From Zingiber officinale (taxonomy: Eukaryota > Streptophyta > Magnoliopsida > Zingiberales > Zingiberaceae), in assembly GCF_018446385.1 (NCBI RefSeq), contig NC_056000.1, positions 80,424,688 through 80,488,687 on the forward strand: a stretch of DNA of 64,000 nt. The letters run 5' to 3'. Positions 47,456-59,199 of this stretch are shown piece by piece. The notes below the pieces were generated by a model. It saw only the letters and a list, made by a program, of their open reading frames with translations, did no database searches and was not told the DNA's origin. The translations under genes were made by a program, and so were the position numbers. Position 1 is the stretch's first letter, and each line of letters begins with the position of its first letter.

Positions 47456-50400
47456 ATGGCGGAGGAGGCGGACGTGTTGGTGGCGGAGGAGAAGGGATTG
47501 GAGAGGGACGGTGATCTGTCGGAGGAGATCGAGGAAGGGGAGATCAAGGATGATGACGCGAACCCCGATGCTGCTGCTGCGAGGGTGGGAGCCGAGCAGC
47601 CCCACCCCCTCGAGCACTCCTGGACCTTCTGGTTCGACAACCCCCAATCCAAGTCGAAGCACGCTGTCTGGGGCAGTTCCCTCCGCCGGATCCATACCTT
47701 CTCCACTGTCGAAGATTTCTGGGGGTAAAGTTCGTGCCAACTCGCCTCGCGGCCATTCTTCTCCCATGGAAAATTTCCTGATTCATTTGGAAAATACTGA
47801 GCTTTCAGATCTTCTTTTGCCATACTTGTGGTTCTTTAGCAAACCTATATTTCATCAACGTGTCAACATATACTGTGTCGTGCTATGATCGTGTCAATCG
47901 CGTAGAGGCTGAGGTGATGAGTATGGATAGGAAAGAAGAAACGTATTTAGGAGGGAGAGGCTGCCACGGATAGATTGCTAGGGGATTTTCTGAACATCCT
48001 TGGAGCTTGAATAGTAGTAGATATATATTCTATCGTGCACTATATAGCCATCTTCCTTGAGCCATCTTGGTAGTTAAGAACTTGCCCGCTTTTAATTGCT
48101 ATTAGACTATAAGCACAGAGTAATACCTACCAGAAGAATATCCTGATTAAAAGTTGGTGGAGTAGATTACATAGGTGTTACTTTGCTGTGCTTCTTGAAT
48201 GGAGTGACTTGGACGAGATGCATATCTCAGTTAAAAGTTTCAAAACGAATTTATGTTGAGATGCTGTTTGCCATGCATGGGACTAAACAATAGATCTGTA
48301 CTGTAGATATTTGGAAATTACAATTTGCTCAATGCAACATGAGCTTCACTTCTAGCAACTTAGGAAATCCTTTTTCATTGAATCACATTCTTTTGTATTG
48401 GAATAGGTTCTATCTAATCTCATCTCATCACCAATTCTGTTCCTCTTAACTTGGAAGGATGAACACGCGCCTCAAAATACTCATGCACTAGTTAATGACA
48501 GTTCACCCATCCAGGTTTTTTATACGAGTTATCCTTCAGTTGTTGATGCGAGTTAAACTAAGTTCTCACATGTACCCTAATTAATCTTTACCCTGACCCA
48601 TACTGTTGCCATAAGAGACTTGATTCACTTTGTCATGAATGTTTAATCACAACAACTGGTAGAGTAGTAGTTCACTCGTCAATGTCTTTATATGGTCATT
48701 AGTCAACCCTCAAGTATCTTTGTGTGCAGTGTCAAGTTCAGATCTGCTTAATGATTTTATGTCCTCACCCAAGTAAACAGTCTAACTCATAGATGGCAAA
48801 ATAAGGTCTAATTGCCACTAAATGGTGTAGATTCTTTGTGGATCTTGTGGAACGAAGAGGTGCCTCCACTTTTTCAATTGTACCACTTGGTTCAGCGTTC
48901 TTATGAGCTCCACATTCATCACAATAATTGCCTTTTCCAGTTGCTTCTCTTTCATTCCTTGGATCAGATGTTTAGCAGCATTTGTCATGATCCTATCTGA
49001 TAAGATAATCAGTCCATTAACTTGACCAAATATGAATCATGTAACTCAAGATATTTAACCTCAACTTAGTCAACTTCATTCATCAGAGCCTTTACACATT
49101 CACATTCTTTCTTAAATTCTTCATGTGGGATTAACTGTATTTGTCATACTATCTTCATATGGCTCCAAGGTTCTCTCATAATGTGCCAAGGAACATGTGC
49201 TGTCTTTTCTTTTAATTGACTTGTTTTTCATGCAATGTTGTATATAGTGTGCATTATCTCATTGCCCTTTGTTCTGTTCTATAGTGGTTATAGTTAATGT
49301 TTCATCGAGGAAGCTCTTTTACATGTAAAACATATGGAACTATCATCCTTTTGTACGACATGGTGTGCCCACAATGATTACTTTCTTTGTGCTTTCAGCC
49401 TATACAATAATATCAATCATCCAAGCAAACTGATAACGGGAGCTGATTTTCATTGCTTTAAGGACAACATTGAACCAAAATGGGAAGACCCAGTTTGTGC
49501 TAATGGAGGGAAATGGACTATTAGTTGTGCTAGAGGAAGATCAGACCAGATGTGGTTATATACTGTATGTTTCTTGCTACTTGGTAAAATTCATTAATTC
49601 AATAAATATAACAACTTACATTATTTTCACTTTTTTGCATCTTTTCCTACTAGTTATTGGCAATGATCGGGGAGCAGTTTGACTATGGGGATGAAATTTG
49701 TGGAGCAGTTGTTAATGTAAGAGGGAAACAAGAAAAGATAGCTTTGTGGACCAAGAATGCTGCTAATGAAAAAGCTCAGGTACTTGCGAATTAGTTATGC
49801 TGAAATGATTTCATTTAGTATCTAATCCTTTGCACAACCTTATCATCATCATCTGATTAACGCTTTTCCTTTTATTTTAATGATCTCAAAATGTGAAGGC
49901 ATAATAATTACTTCTTTGTTATTACGAATTATGATGATGATGATTAGCCAAACCTGCATATTACGTTCTTTGTTATTTTTTATCTAAAATAGTGATGAAC
50001 ATTTCAAGATCGAAGTTACAGAAACCAATTGAAAGCTTCTAGAAAATGAAATTTACTTATTAAAGGACCAATTGCCTAAATTTAAATTCGTCCATATTTC
50101 CAGGACCTAAGCTAAACTGATGATGCATTAAATGTCTTTCGAAGTTCATGGTAAGTCGTAGAATAGAAAAATCAAGCAAGGTTTTCTGTTTACTTATTTA
50201 AAGCCCAATTTACTCAAATTTAAATCCGCGCTTAATTTTCAGGATCTAAGCTAAGGATAAATTAATTTCTTCCCTAAACCTCAGTCTAATTGTTCTAATT
50301 ACTGACTCCATGCAATACATGGGAGAACTAATCCTCAATGAATAAATGCATCCAGAACAAAATAGCTAAAATCTACATACTAAATTCTAAATTGTCTCTC

Positions 50401-51544
50401 TTTCAACAATAGGATATTGCTATATAGTTCACAAGTTTGGTTTGTTCACTTTCAGCAAGAAGAGAGAAACTGATCTAATTCCAGCAAATGAAAATGTTCT
50501 ATTATTATTAGATTTTTTGTTTGTATTTAAACTTTCCTAGCACTTTGAATATGGTAGGGGTTTTCTTTCATGCCTATAACAACTTGTTCTCTTTGGGTTT
50601 GGTCAACTGTGGATGATTTCATTTTATCAAATCCATTGTTGGTAAAGGCCCAGCGATAACACATAGTTTTTATTAGAATTGCGAGATGTTAGAAGTAATA
50701 GGTTATGCTTTCTGTTGTTTAGTTAATGGTATTGCAAGAAAAATAGGAATAGTAATGTTTTCTCATACCTCAGAATAATTAGTTGCTTCTTAAGACTATT
50801 TATACCCAAGTTGTACTCTGCCATGGCTGAAATTCAGCAAAATACAATGTTTTCCCTCAACTTGTTATTGAAGTTTTTCTTCTTAATCCTCTTAGGAACA
50901 TCGGCAAACGCCATGAATTTGACACGATAGCAAGGTCTCCCCTCCCTCTTCTTACCACAAAATTCTCTTGGTAAACTCTTATCCCTCCTCTTCCTCAATG
51001 CTATCTTCGTCTCGATGACTACCTTGTTGACAAAATCTAATATCTTCCCTATGCAACCCTTCTCCAAATGTCTCCCAACATTCAGAAACTTCATAATCTT
51101 CAGGCCATTGAGACCTTAAGGAAAGGCCACACTTTCTCCCTGAAATCTACTCTCATTCTCACACCACATCGCAAAACTACAAAATCTAATATCTTCTATG
51201 CGTGACTCTTCCCAATCCCTCTCACCACATTCTTCCCAATCCCTCTCACCACATTCGCAAACTTAATGATCCTCTGATAATAATAAAAAAAATTATGTTT
51301 TAGTGTGGGAAAATAAAAAATATTATCTTCTAAAACTGCAGATGAGCATCGGGAAGCAATGGAAAGAATTTCTGGACTATAATGACACTATTAACTTTCT
51401 AGTTCATGTAAGAAAACCTCTCATCTTTGTCTTGTTCAATCAAGTTGTTCCCTTTTTGCAAATTGATAAATTAATTTCCTTCCACTGTTGCAGGACGATG
51501 CAAAGAAGCTGGAGAAGCTTGCTAAGAATCGTTATACGGTGTGA
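47456..51544 (+). CDS. EIF4E: Eukaryotic translation initiation factor 4E (cap-binding)
   Basis: There are five exons: 47456-47724, 49399-49564, 49654-49779, 51342-51407 and 51494-51544. They give 225 residues, the usual plant length and exon layout. The protein binds the mRNA 5' cap and eIF4G to start translation. It is the eIF4E rather than eIF(iso)4E type ([14 protein letters not shown] at residues 50-63). The two cap-stacking tryptophans are W72 (HAVWGSS) and W118, with E119 next to it in EPKWEDP. The core [17 protein letters not shown] and the NRYTV end are intact. Residues 131-141 ([11 protein letters not shown]), 168-186 and the C-terminal [11 protein letters not shown] are somewhat diverged from common plant sequences. 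The ATG at 47456 opens a typical acidic N-terminus. Exact residue correspondences are from memory. Confidence 0.93.
47725..49398 (+). other. Intron 1 of eIF4E, nothing recognised
   Basis: The donor is GGGG/GTAAAG and the acceptor TTTCAG. There is no repeat or gene inside that I can name. Confidence 0.6.
49780..51341 (+). other. Intron 3 of eIF4E with small imperfect direct repeat
   Basis: Two diverged copies of a roughly 75-base segment (about 50053-50125 and 50188-50262) share CAAATTTAAAT-like and CAGGA(C/T)CTAAGCTAA text. Positions 50834-51290 have a C/T-rich block of unknown origin. There is no coding signal. Confidence 0.45.
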
Positions 51545-52848
51545 TTTCTGTCACCCTATATAACTTGTCTCATAAACCATACCAGTTACAACCTTCAACC
51601 TGTGTGAAGTACTGCCATGTTTCCTATCAATCTCTAATACAGATACCATATGAACTTTTTGCTGTTTGATTGCACTTTTCTAAAAAAAAGCAAAATCCAT
51701 GTGTTTTTGTTTTTGTTTTTTTCTTCATACACTTTGTTCTTACAACAAGTGCATAAATTTATGCTTTGTTGATACCCTCTGTGATATAACGTATCAATGT
51801 GTGAGAAAAATCAATTAACCTTGGGCACTTTGGAAGACTATTATTTAATTTATTTACAACCTTTATTTTTTAAAAATTAATTTGGAAAATTTTAATATTT
51901 ATGTATAGATGTAGTTTACTTTTTATATATTTTCATTAATCTCTACTTTGTGATGATTAGTTTTATGTTATTTGGTGATATTTCGTATATGTTTTATTAT
52001 AAATTTAATAATTTACCTTTTTCATTAAAAAAATAACTAAACGTGATTATTGCCCCACTCTCAATTCGTAGGGTTTCGAACACGTTCTAATAATTCGGAA
52101 GCTTTAATGTCCTTTTACTAAATGGATGAAAAAAAGTAGAAAAGAGTATTTTAGGAAAAGTAGAAAATTCAAGTGCTAATTTGAAAAAAAAATCCCGTTG
52201 ACTGTAGCGCCAAGTCAATGAGGCGAAAGGGCAAAAATAATGGCACGATCTTACGTCAGTGATGGAAACAGGGTACAATTCAGTAAATTCGGAGGCTTTA
52301 AAAGGAAATATTTCCCCCTTAAAGTTCTCCCAGAGAATTTTATGCTCCTTCCCCCGAATCCCTCTCGTTGTGTCGGTGGTCCCTTCCGCTTCTACTTGCC
52401 GCTGCGGCGCTGCACCGAGCACCGTCGGCACCGAGAAGCCGGCTTCTGGAACCCAGCCACAACTGGCTACAAATCGGCCGCCTCCGGCAATTCCTTTACC
52501 GAGTCCAAGCCGAACCAAGAACCCTACCGACGAAAAGGGGCCACCTCCTGCGGTTCTTTTCCCCTGTCCCAGCCTCGCAGGACGAACCGAGGTCAAAGCG
52601 TGCTTCCTCAGGGCCTCGCAACTCTTCTTCCGCCGCTTCTGATCCCGAGACAAAGCCCAATCGCCCTTGGCACCCTATCCTTGGTGCTCTGGTTCTTATT
52701 CCACGGCGTTGCCTTGAAAACGAGGGGATTCTGTAAGAAGCAGAGTGGATCAACCGAGCTCTGATACCATGTAAGAATCTAGGAACCAATATCTGCTATC
52801 TTAAAGTTCTCTCATTTTTTTAGGTTTACTGTTACAATCTGCGAAAAG
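51545..52848. other. Intergenic region and GC-rich leader of the B3 gene
   Basis: Positions 51545-52200 are AT-rich. Positions 52250-52740 are GC-rich and open on both strands, but match no protein; they look like a 5' leader exon. A possible leader intron runs from a GGATTCT/GTAAGA donor (about 52732) to a TTTTTTAG acceptor at 52823, just upstream of the start codon. Confidence 0.45.
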
Positions 52849-55800
52849 ATGGTTAAGAAGAAACCCGTCTGCGAGGAAGGTGACAATGAGTGCTCCAATA
52901 AAAAAAAGTCTTCTTGCTCTTCTGTTCCTCATTTCCCTTGCTATCCTCGTCCAGTTCACCCTTCTTTCTTCAAGATCATGATTGGGGATTTCCAAGAGTT
53001 CTTGGTATGTTTTTTTTAAACCCAAATTGATTTTTTCTGATGCTTGGTTTGTTTGCTTTACGTGTTCGCTTGTGTACTCAATTGTTTCATGTTTATGCAG
53101 TTCATACCCCCAGACTTTACCCAAATTATGGTTGATTTAGTCGATAAGAATGTGTATCTAAAAACTTCTCTCGGAAGTTGTTTTAAAGTTAAACTCTCAG
53201 TTGTTGCTAAATCCTTGGCATTTAAAGATGGCTGGCCTGATTTTGTTTTGGATCACTCTATTGCTGCTGGGGATGTTTTGGTGTTCACATATTTCGGCGA
53301 ATCCTTGTTTGCTGTTGACATTTTTGGCATTAATACTTGTGAAAAGGTTTACTTTGGTAAAACAGATGGAAATATTCTCAACAAAAAGAAGAAAGAGAAA
53401 ACTAGCACATCTCTTCGGAGGCCACAGCTTGTCAAGCGTCAGAAATCTTTTGAAGCACCTAGTTTTAAGAAAGATTCACTAGAGAAGACTGATCCGCCGA
53501 GTACTGACAAAAATGTTTCTGAATCTCTTGGTGGAACAGAGGTTCACTTTGGCAAAGTTGCTGACAATCTCTGCTCCAGAAAGAATCGAAGGAAGGTCGA
53601 TTCCTCTCTTGAAAGGCCGCTTAAGAAACCACATTTTCTTGAAGCTTCAAATGCTAAGAAAACATCAGAGCAGATAAATGATCCTACAATTTCTGCCAAT
53701 CATTCTGCTGAATGTCTGGTGCAGAATAAAAATGAGTCTGGAAACTCTGCCCAAGATATTGAAATGATGGATGATCCTGATTATGGTTGTGTAGCTAAAA
53801 ACCCAGATACAGTTGAAAAGAAACCTAAATTTCCTCCCCCTCGTAGCTGTGGTTCTGGAAGTCCTCGAGATATTGATGTAATTCAAATAAACAAACCATC
53901 AGCCAACATGATCCGCGGAGAAGTTCCAATAGAAGATGAAGTAAGAGGACATTCTTTTGTAGATGAAACAAATAAAAAACAGATTTCTGGCTGCTGGGAT
54001 GTCATCCTTGTTACTCCTGAGGTAGATGTTTTGCGTCCATCTGACATAAATGAGATATGTTATCTAGGAGAAAATGAATACGACTATCTTCATGAACCCA
54101 ATGTGATGAATGCAATTGCATCTGACAAGATTGATGGCATATTTCTTCTCACAGAGGATGGTGTATGCCACATTGTAGAGGATGATATAGAAAATGGACA
54201 ATGCAAAACTAACATAATCGAGAAATATCATGTAGGAGAAAATGGGAATGGTATAGCGGGGATAAATACAATTGCAGCTGAAGAGGTTGTCTGCAAATTT
54301 CTTATTACAAAGGATGGAATATGCCATATTGTAAGTGAAGATACAACACATGGTCGAGGTGCTGCCACAAATGCCAATGTAACTGGTAATAGCATGGGAT
54401 GCCTTGACACTGTTAACACACCTAGAGATGCCTCATCTACCCATGAAAGTTCTCCAGCAGTTAATTCCCTTGCACCTGTAATTCAACATATTAATGATCA
54501 AACGGCTAACAGAATAGTTGTGCACACAAAGAGGAGTAAGTTCCCAATGCCTAATTGGTATCTAGTTATCTAGTTCCTTTTTCAGTGGTCTTCAAGATGT
54601 TATGCTTTATTTTCAGTGTAAACTTACATTCTCTTTTTCTATCTTTCATAAGCATGCTGAGTTGGTGGGAACTCATTTTAAGAAAAAACGTATTAGTAGC
54701 TTATATGCCATGGGAAGGTTACAATTTTGAAGACATAATACTATATTTGGTATATGAAGATATTTATACTACTTTTCTCATCCTAATGTATAAAATTCAA
54801 CTCATATGACAAGCCAAGGATCGGAAAGAATTACTAGAGAAATATCACATCTAGAGGCACATTTACTCTGCAATTTTGATACAAATGAATTGAACCTACG
54901 AATTTACCAATTATGAGTTGGGTGGTTTAACCATTTAGCCATGGATGCTTAACACATTATATATTGTAAATAAACAAATTTCAATTGGCATGCTAATGTT
55001 GGGATCATGGGTAGAAATTGACTATTTTAGTATCATGGGTACCCTTCAATTGCTAAAAATAAAAATATTCTTTAGAACCACCTATAGGTAGAAGACCACA
55101 CTATTGGAGCAAAAGGTGACATCGCTCATCCCAAGCAGCTTAATATTGTCGGTCCCATGACAAGATATAGATAGGTAAATCATGGGGGACATTTTGCCCT
55201 AACACAACGGCCCTTTGCATGAGGAGTTCAGGCACCCAACGAGGTATTTTGCACCCATCGAGACACTTTGATCCTATGGGGGAGGGGGTCCATTTAGAAT
55301 TTGAAAATGACTAATATATACATTTTTTAAAAAAATGTAAAAATATGGGAATAAGGGTATCATTTCCAAAATTTTGCCTAGACAAGATATATCTTATTTG
55401 CAAGATCAAGCACATGTTGATATGGTCTTCAACCCATTAGGAGTACCACCATGAATGGGTGTGGGGTTGAGGTCTTGGGGTCAAAACTCAGCTCGTCCGA
55501 GCATGCCTTCTCCTATGCCTTGACCACCTGCACTAATGGCTAGTAGTCACCCGTGATTTACCTCCTCCGTGTTGGCCTAGAGACGGGTTGGCGGGGGCAC
55601 TAGGGGCGAGCGTATTGCCTTTTGCCACATGAATGGGTGTGAGGTAGATATTTGAATGTTCATTCCGGTTGGTTGGGGATCTACTAAAATGACAGTATAG
55701 AATAAACACTAGGTAGTATAGATATCAGTATGTGAGAAGTTGATTGTTGAAATGATAATAAAAAGGACAATCATGCAAACTATCAATACTATTTCTTTAT

Positions 55801-57554
55801 TGGAATCCTTAAAAGACATCTATGGGCTCATATAGATTTTTGTACCTATTTCAATCCTTATACTGGGAATTACTATAGGAATGTACTAGTAATTGAGTGG
55901 ATAAAAGGAGAAATTTTTTGCAATGCTACAACAATGTATTGGGCTTTAATATGTTGGTTCCTGGGGAATTCTTCAATCTGTAGCAAATGGAAGTAAACTA
56001 CTTTTAAAAGATATTTTCCCATCTAGAGGAGATGTTCGATTTTGCTAACTCAAGTGAAGTTGTTGCTTTGTGATCAAAAGGTCACGGGCTCGAATTATGG
56101 AAACGGCCTCTTACAATAAGCAAGGTAAGACTGCGTACAATGGATCCTTCCCCGGGACCCCGCGTGACGGGAGCTTCGTGCACCGGACTACCCTTTATCA
56201 TTTCCCTTTAACTCAATAAAGGAAGCAAGAATGTCTTTCAGAGAATCATTTTGTTCTAGATCCCAATTCAATATTAAAAAGTGCAAACTAATTGAATGCT
56301 CGTGTGAGGAATTCTTCTAGTTGATTTGCCATTTTCATAAAGGACGACCTTATGTTGGACATTATCTTTCCCACAAGAGATCTTGAGGAAAAGGTGTTGC
56401 TAAATTTATACTATTTCATATGTGACCATGGGTTAGTCCAAAACAAAATGCTTTTTCTTCATGGTGTGATCCATTGGACATCTATCCAATTTTCCAATTT
56501 TTTGATTCCTTTGGATTTTTTTTTTAAATTTTGGTCATGTAAAAATGCCGCAAGCATACGATTCATGGGGAAATCAAGAAATAGATTGAATGGAACATGT
56601 ATGTGTTCTTTTAATGGCAAAGAAGAAAAGAACTTAAGATATATTTAATTTAAATTTTTAATATAGAATATCAATAATGCATATAGATTATGCATACAAA
56701 TCAAAGTCTATTTTAGTAGGATCTAAAGCAAATAAAACAAAAAAATAGAATGTTAGGGATAAGGAATAAACTATAGATAAATCCAAGCATTCTTTTTATA
56801 AATCCAAACAATCTTTTAACTGGTGTTTGTCCCCCACTAGATCATGATAATATTTTTGTGAAAATGTTGTCTATTTAAATATGAACTATAGATATTTTTT
56901 TTCTCAAATTATAATTATTGATGCTGGCTCTTTAATTATAAGATCAGCTAAGCCCTAGTTAGCCACTCTAGGAGCAACTATTCATGCCATTATGGTAAAA
57001 TGTTTTACAAAGGAGATACATCATACATTAGTTACATTTACTATGAAAAGTTAAGATCTTGTGGCATAACACAAGATCTTCCTAAAGTGGAACAATCTTA
57101 GAAGTACAAAATACTTTGTCTGCAGGTAGAACTGGCTGTTCAGACACAAAACCACTTACTTCGTTGTTAGATAGTTTTGGAGGCAACCATCAGGATATGC
57201 CTTATATGACTACTGAAGCAAATCGGTCGGATAATAACCTTCAGGATATACCTGATAGGACTGTGACAGCTAATCCATCTGGTAATTCTAGACTGGTTTA
57301 GTTACCTAGTCATTGTTTTTTTTTTTGAGATTTTATAATTTTTTAATGATGACAATCACAGTAAAAAATAATCTTAAACAGCAGGAAAGGCATCTGATAT
57401 TCTGCTAGAAGTGAATGGGGAAGAGGATGAATCTTGCCTAAGAAGCCATGATCCTAAATCTGCAGAGGTGAAACCTACAGGCTTGGATGGTGTTTTTTCG
57501 TTAAGTGCTCCGTGTTTCAGCTTAACTCTATCGTCCAACTACCAGTTCTACATT
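52849..57554 (+). CDS. B3-domain (REM-type) DNA-binding protein, exons 1-4
   Basis: The exons are 52849-53004, 53101-54535, 57126-57281 and 57385-57554, giving 639 codons with consistent phases. A full B3 domain spans about residues 38-135 ([38 protein letters not shown]), which places it among REM-like plant transcription factors. A long acidic, Ser/Lys-rich linker follows, with an internal repeat at about 370-418 and 426-470 ([11 protein letters not shown] and [11 protein letters not shown]). Exon 4 ends with [13 protein letters not shown], which looks like the start of a second B3 domain that is not continued. The frame leaves exon 4 at phase 0 and could run on into the SEUSS exons at 57823. 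Whether this is a complete B3 gene, a truncated one or the front of a chimera is open. Confidence 0.75.
54887..54948 (-). pseudogene. trnI-CAU: Plastid trnI-CAU fragment (nuclear plastid DNA)
   Basis: Read on the minus strand, the 62 bases begin GCATCCATGGCT, carry ACTCATAATTGG around the anticodon and end GTAGGTTCAATTC. They match the first four fifths of plastid tRNA-Ile(CAU) from memory, with a few G to A and C to T changes. The 3' acceptor strand is missing, so it cannot act as a tRNA. It lies in intron 2 of the B3 gene. Confidence 0.8.
55464..55627 (+). mobile_element. SINE in B3 intron 2, 14-bp target-site duplication
   Basis: CATGAATGGGTGTG occurs at 55450-55463 and again at 55628-55641. 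The 164-bp insert contains GGGGTCAAAACTC (degraded B-box-like), CCCGTGATTTACCTCCTCCG and a GGGCGAGCGTATTGCCTTTT end. A related fragment lies at 37083-37197. There is no coding potential. The long direct repeat and lack of inverted ends point to a SINE rather than a MITE. Confidence 0.8.
56044..56197 (+). mobile_element. Au-type SINE in B3 intron 2
   Basis: The order AAGTTGTTGC, GGTCACGGGCTCGAAT (B box), GGAAACGGCCTCTTAC, GACTGCGTACAATGGATCC and CGGGAGCTTCGTGCACCGGA follows the Au SINE consensus as I recall it. It is the same family as 41474-41658, in the other orientation and more diverged. A target-site duplication was not found. Confidence 0.75.
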
Positions 57555-57822
57555 GTAAGTTAACTAACATATTGAGTGGTGATTTTTTATTTCTTTACTT
57601 TGAATTATATCTGAAAATTCATTGCAATACTCTCTCCTTTTTCTGTGAATCATCTTGAAGTGGAAAGAAGAATTAATGCCAGGTTGACCTTTATGAAAGC
57701 AGACATTTAGTAAGCTAGTCCATAACTGTAACTGTTCTATTTTACTCTGCCAACTTTTGGCCCATGTTGACCGAGGTTCAGAATCTCATTCTGGCATTCC
57801 AATGCCGTGTTTTAGTAGCTAG

Positions 57823-59199
57823 CAACGAAGCCAATTGCAACAGCAGCTTCTTCAGCAGAATCTTCCAACTAGAACTGCAATGAAACCAACAATGTATGAA
57901 CCAGGGATGTGTGCTCGGAGACTAACCCAGTACATGTACCATCAGCAGCATCGACCACACGTAAGCTTAACTTTTGTTTGCCACAACCTTTGTGAGCCTA
58001 CCATGCCCTTGTTCCTTTTCCCTTCTGACATGGCAGTACTCCGAATGTGTTTACTCCTTGCTCAGCAACCTAAAGTTTAGACCACCCCTGTATCAATATG
58101 ATTTACATCCTAACTGTAATGCAGGACAACAACATTGAGTTTTGGAGAAAATTTATAGCCGAGTTCTTTGCTCCTGATGCGAAGAAGCGTTGGTGTGTCT
58201 CTCTTTATGGAACTGGTCGTCAAACTACTGGTGTTTTTCCACAGGTAATTAGCCTGTATTTATATGTATTTTGTTTTTTTAAAAGTTGACTTCAGCTTTA
58301 TATATGTTCACTAATAACTTTATGTTCAATGATTGATCATATGGTTATTCTGAGCATAAAATTTTATAGCACGAACATTTTCAATTTTTTAATCATTTTA
58401 TTGTTCTTTAACCAAGCTTTGTTGGCTGAAATCTGTAGGATGCGTGGCATTGTGAAATTTGTAACCATAAGCCAGGACGCGGATTTGGTAAGTTAGATGT
58501 TTTGATTTGGATTTTGATGTAGGCTGTTCTAGATGTCATCAGAATGGCTTCTTGAAATGCCAGTTTAAGGCCCGTGCTTATTGTTTTATATATTTGATTT
58601 GCAGAAACTACTGTCGAGGTTTTACCAAGGCTCTTCCAGATAAAGTATGCTAGTGGCACCTTAGAGGAACTTTTGTATGTTGATATGCCACGTGAGTATC
58701 AGAATGCTTCAGGTCAAATTGTATTGGATTATGCCAAGGCAACTCAGGAGAGTGTCTTTGAACAACTACGAGTAGTGCGTGATGGACAACTACGAATTGT
58801 TTTTAATCCTGACCTAAAGGTGAATATTTGTAAATGATTGTAGTACTATTTATTCAACTAGACACTGCTAAAATATTTCCTGGATGATGCTATGTATTGA
58901 TAAACACCTTTTTATTTATATTATTTGATTAGATATCTTCATGGGAGTTCTGTGCTAGGCGCCATGAAGAGCTCATTCCTCGAAGGGTTATCATTCCTCA
59001 GGTATAGAGCTTACCATTTGTCTTTAATCTAAGCCTGAATATTTTATGCTTGTCATCTATTTTTACTTGTTCAAGTTAATTTTTTACATCTCGCTGGGCA
59101 GGTTAGTCAACTTGGTAGCATGGTACAAAGGTATCAGGCTGCAACTCAAAGTGCATCATCAAGCCTATCTACACAGGATGCACAAAACACTTGCAATTC
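57823..59199 (+). CDS. SEU: SEUSS/SLK-type transcriptional co-regulator, internal exons only
   Basis: There are six intact exons: 57823-57960, 58125-58244, 58439-58487, 58605-58819, 58933-59001 and 59102-59199. They encode about 229 residues of the LIM-domain-binding core: QRSQLQQQLLQQNLP, YEPGMCARRLTQYMYHQQ, DNNIEFWRKFIAEFFAPDAK, DAWHCEICNHKPGRGF, EELLYVDMPREYQNASGQIV and SSWEFCARRHEELIPRR. SEUSS partners LEUNIG in a plant corepressor of floral and ovule genes. The usual Gln-rich N-terminus of several hundred residues is absent upstream, where B3 exons lie instead. The first exon here starts at phase 0, as the preceding B3 exon ends. The last exon ends at phase 2 with a GTATGT donor, and no following SEUSS exon is seen to 64000. 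No stop or frameshift occurs. It is either a chimeric or a 5'-truncated gene. Confidence 0.85.

Noticed and set aside
47281-47823. Minus-strand ORFs opposite eIF4E exon 1
   Set aside because: Antisense shadows of a GC-rich coding exon whose plus-strand product is clearly eIF4E.
52087-52789. Overlapping ORFs of 100-190 codons on both strands
   Set aside because: GC-rich leader region; no protein signature and no agreement between strands.
54887-54948. A functional nuclear tRNA gene
   Set aside because: The 3' fifth including the acceptor strand is absent and stem positions carry substitutions.
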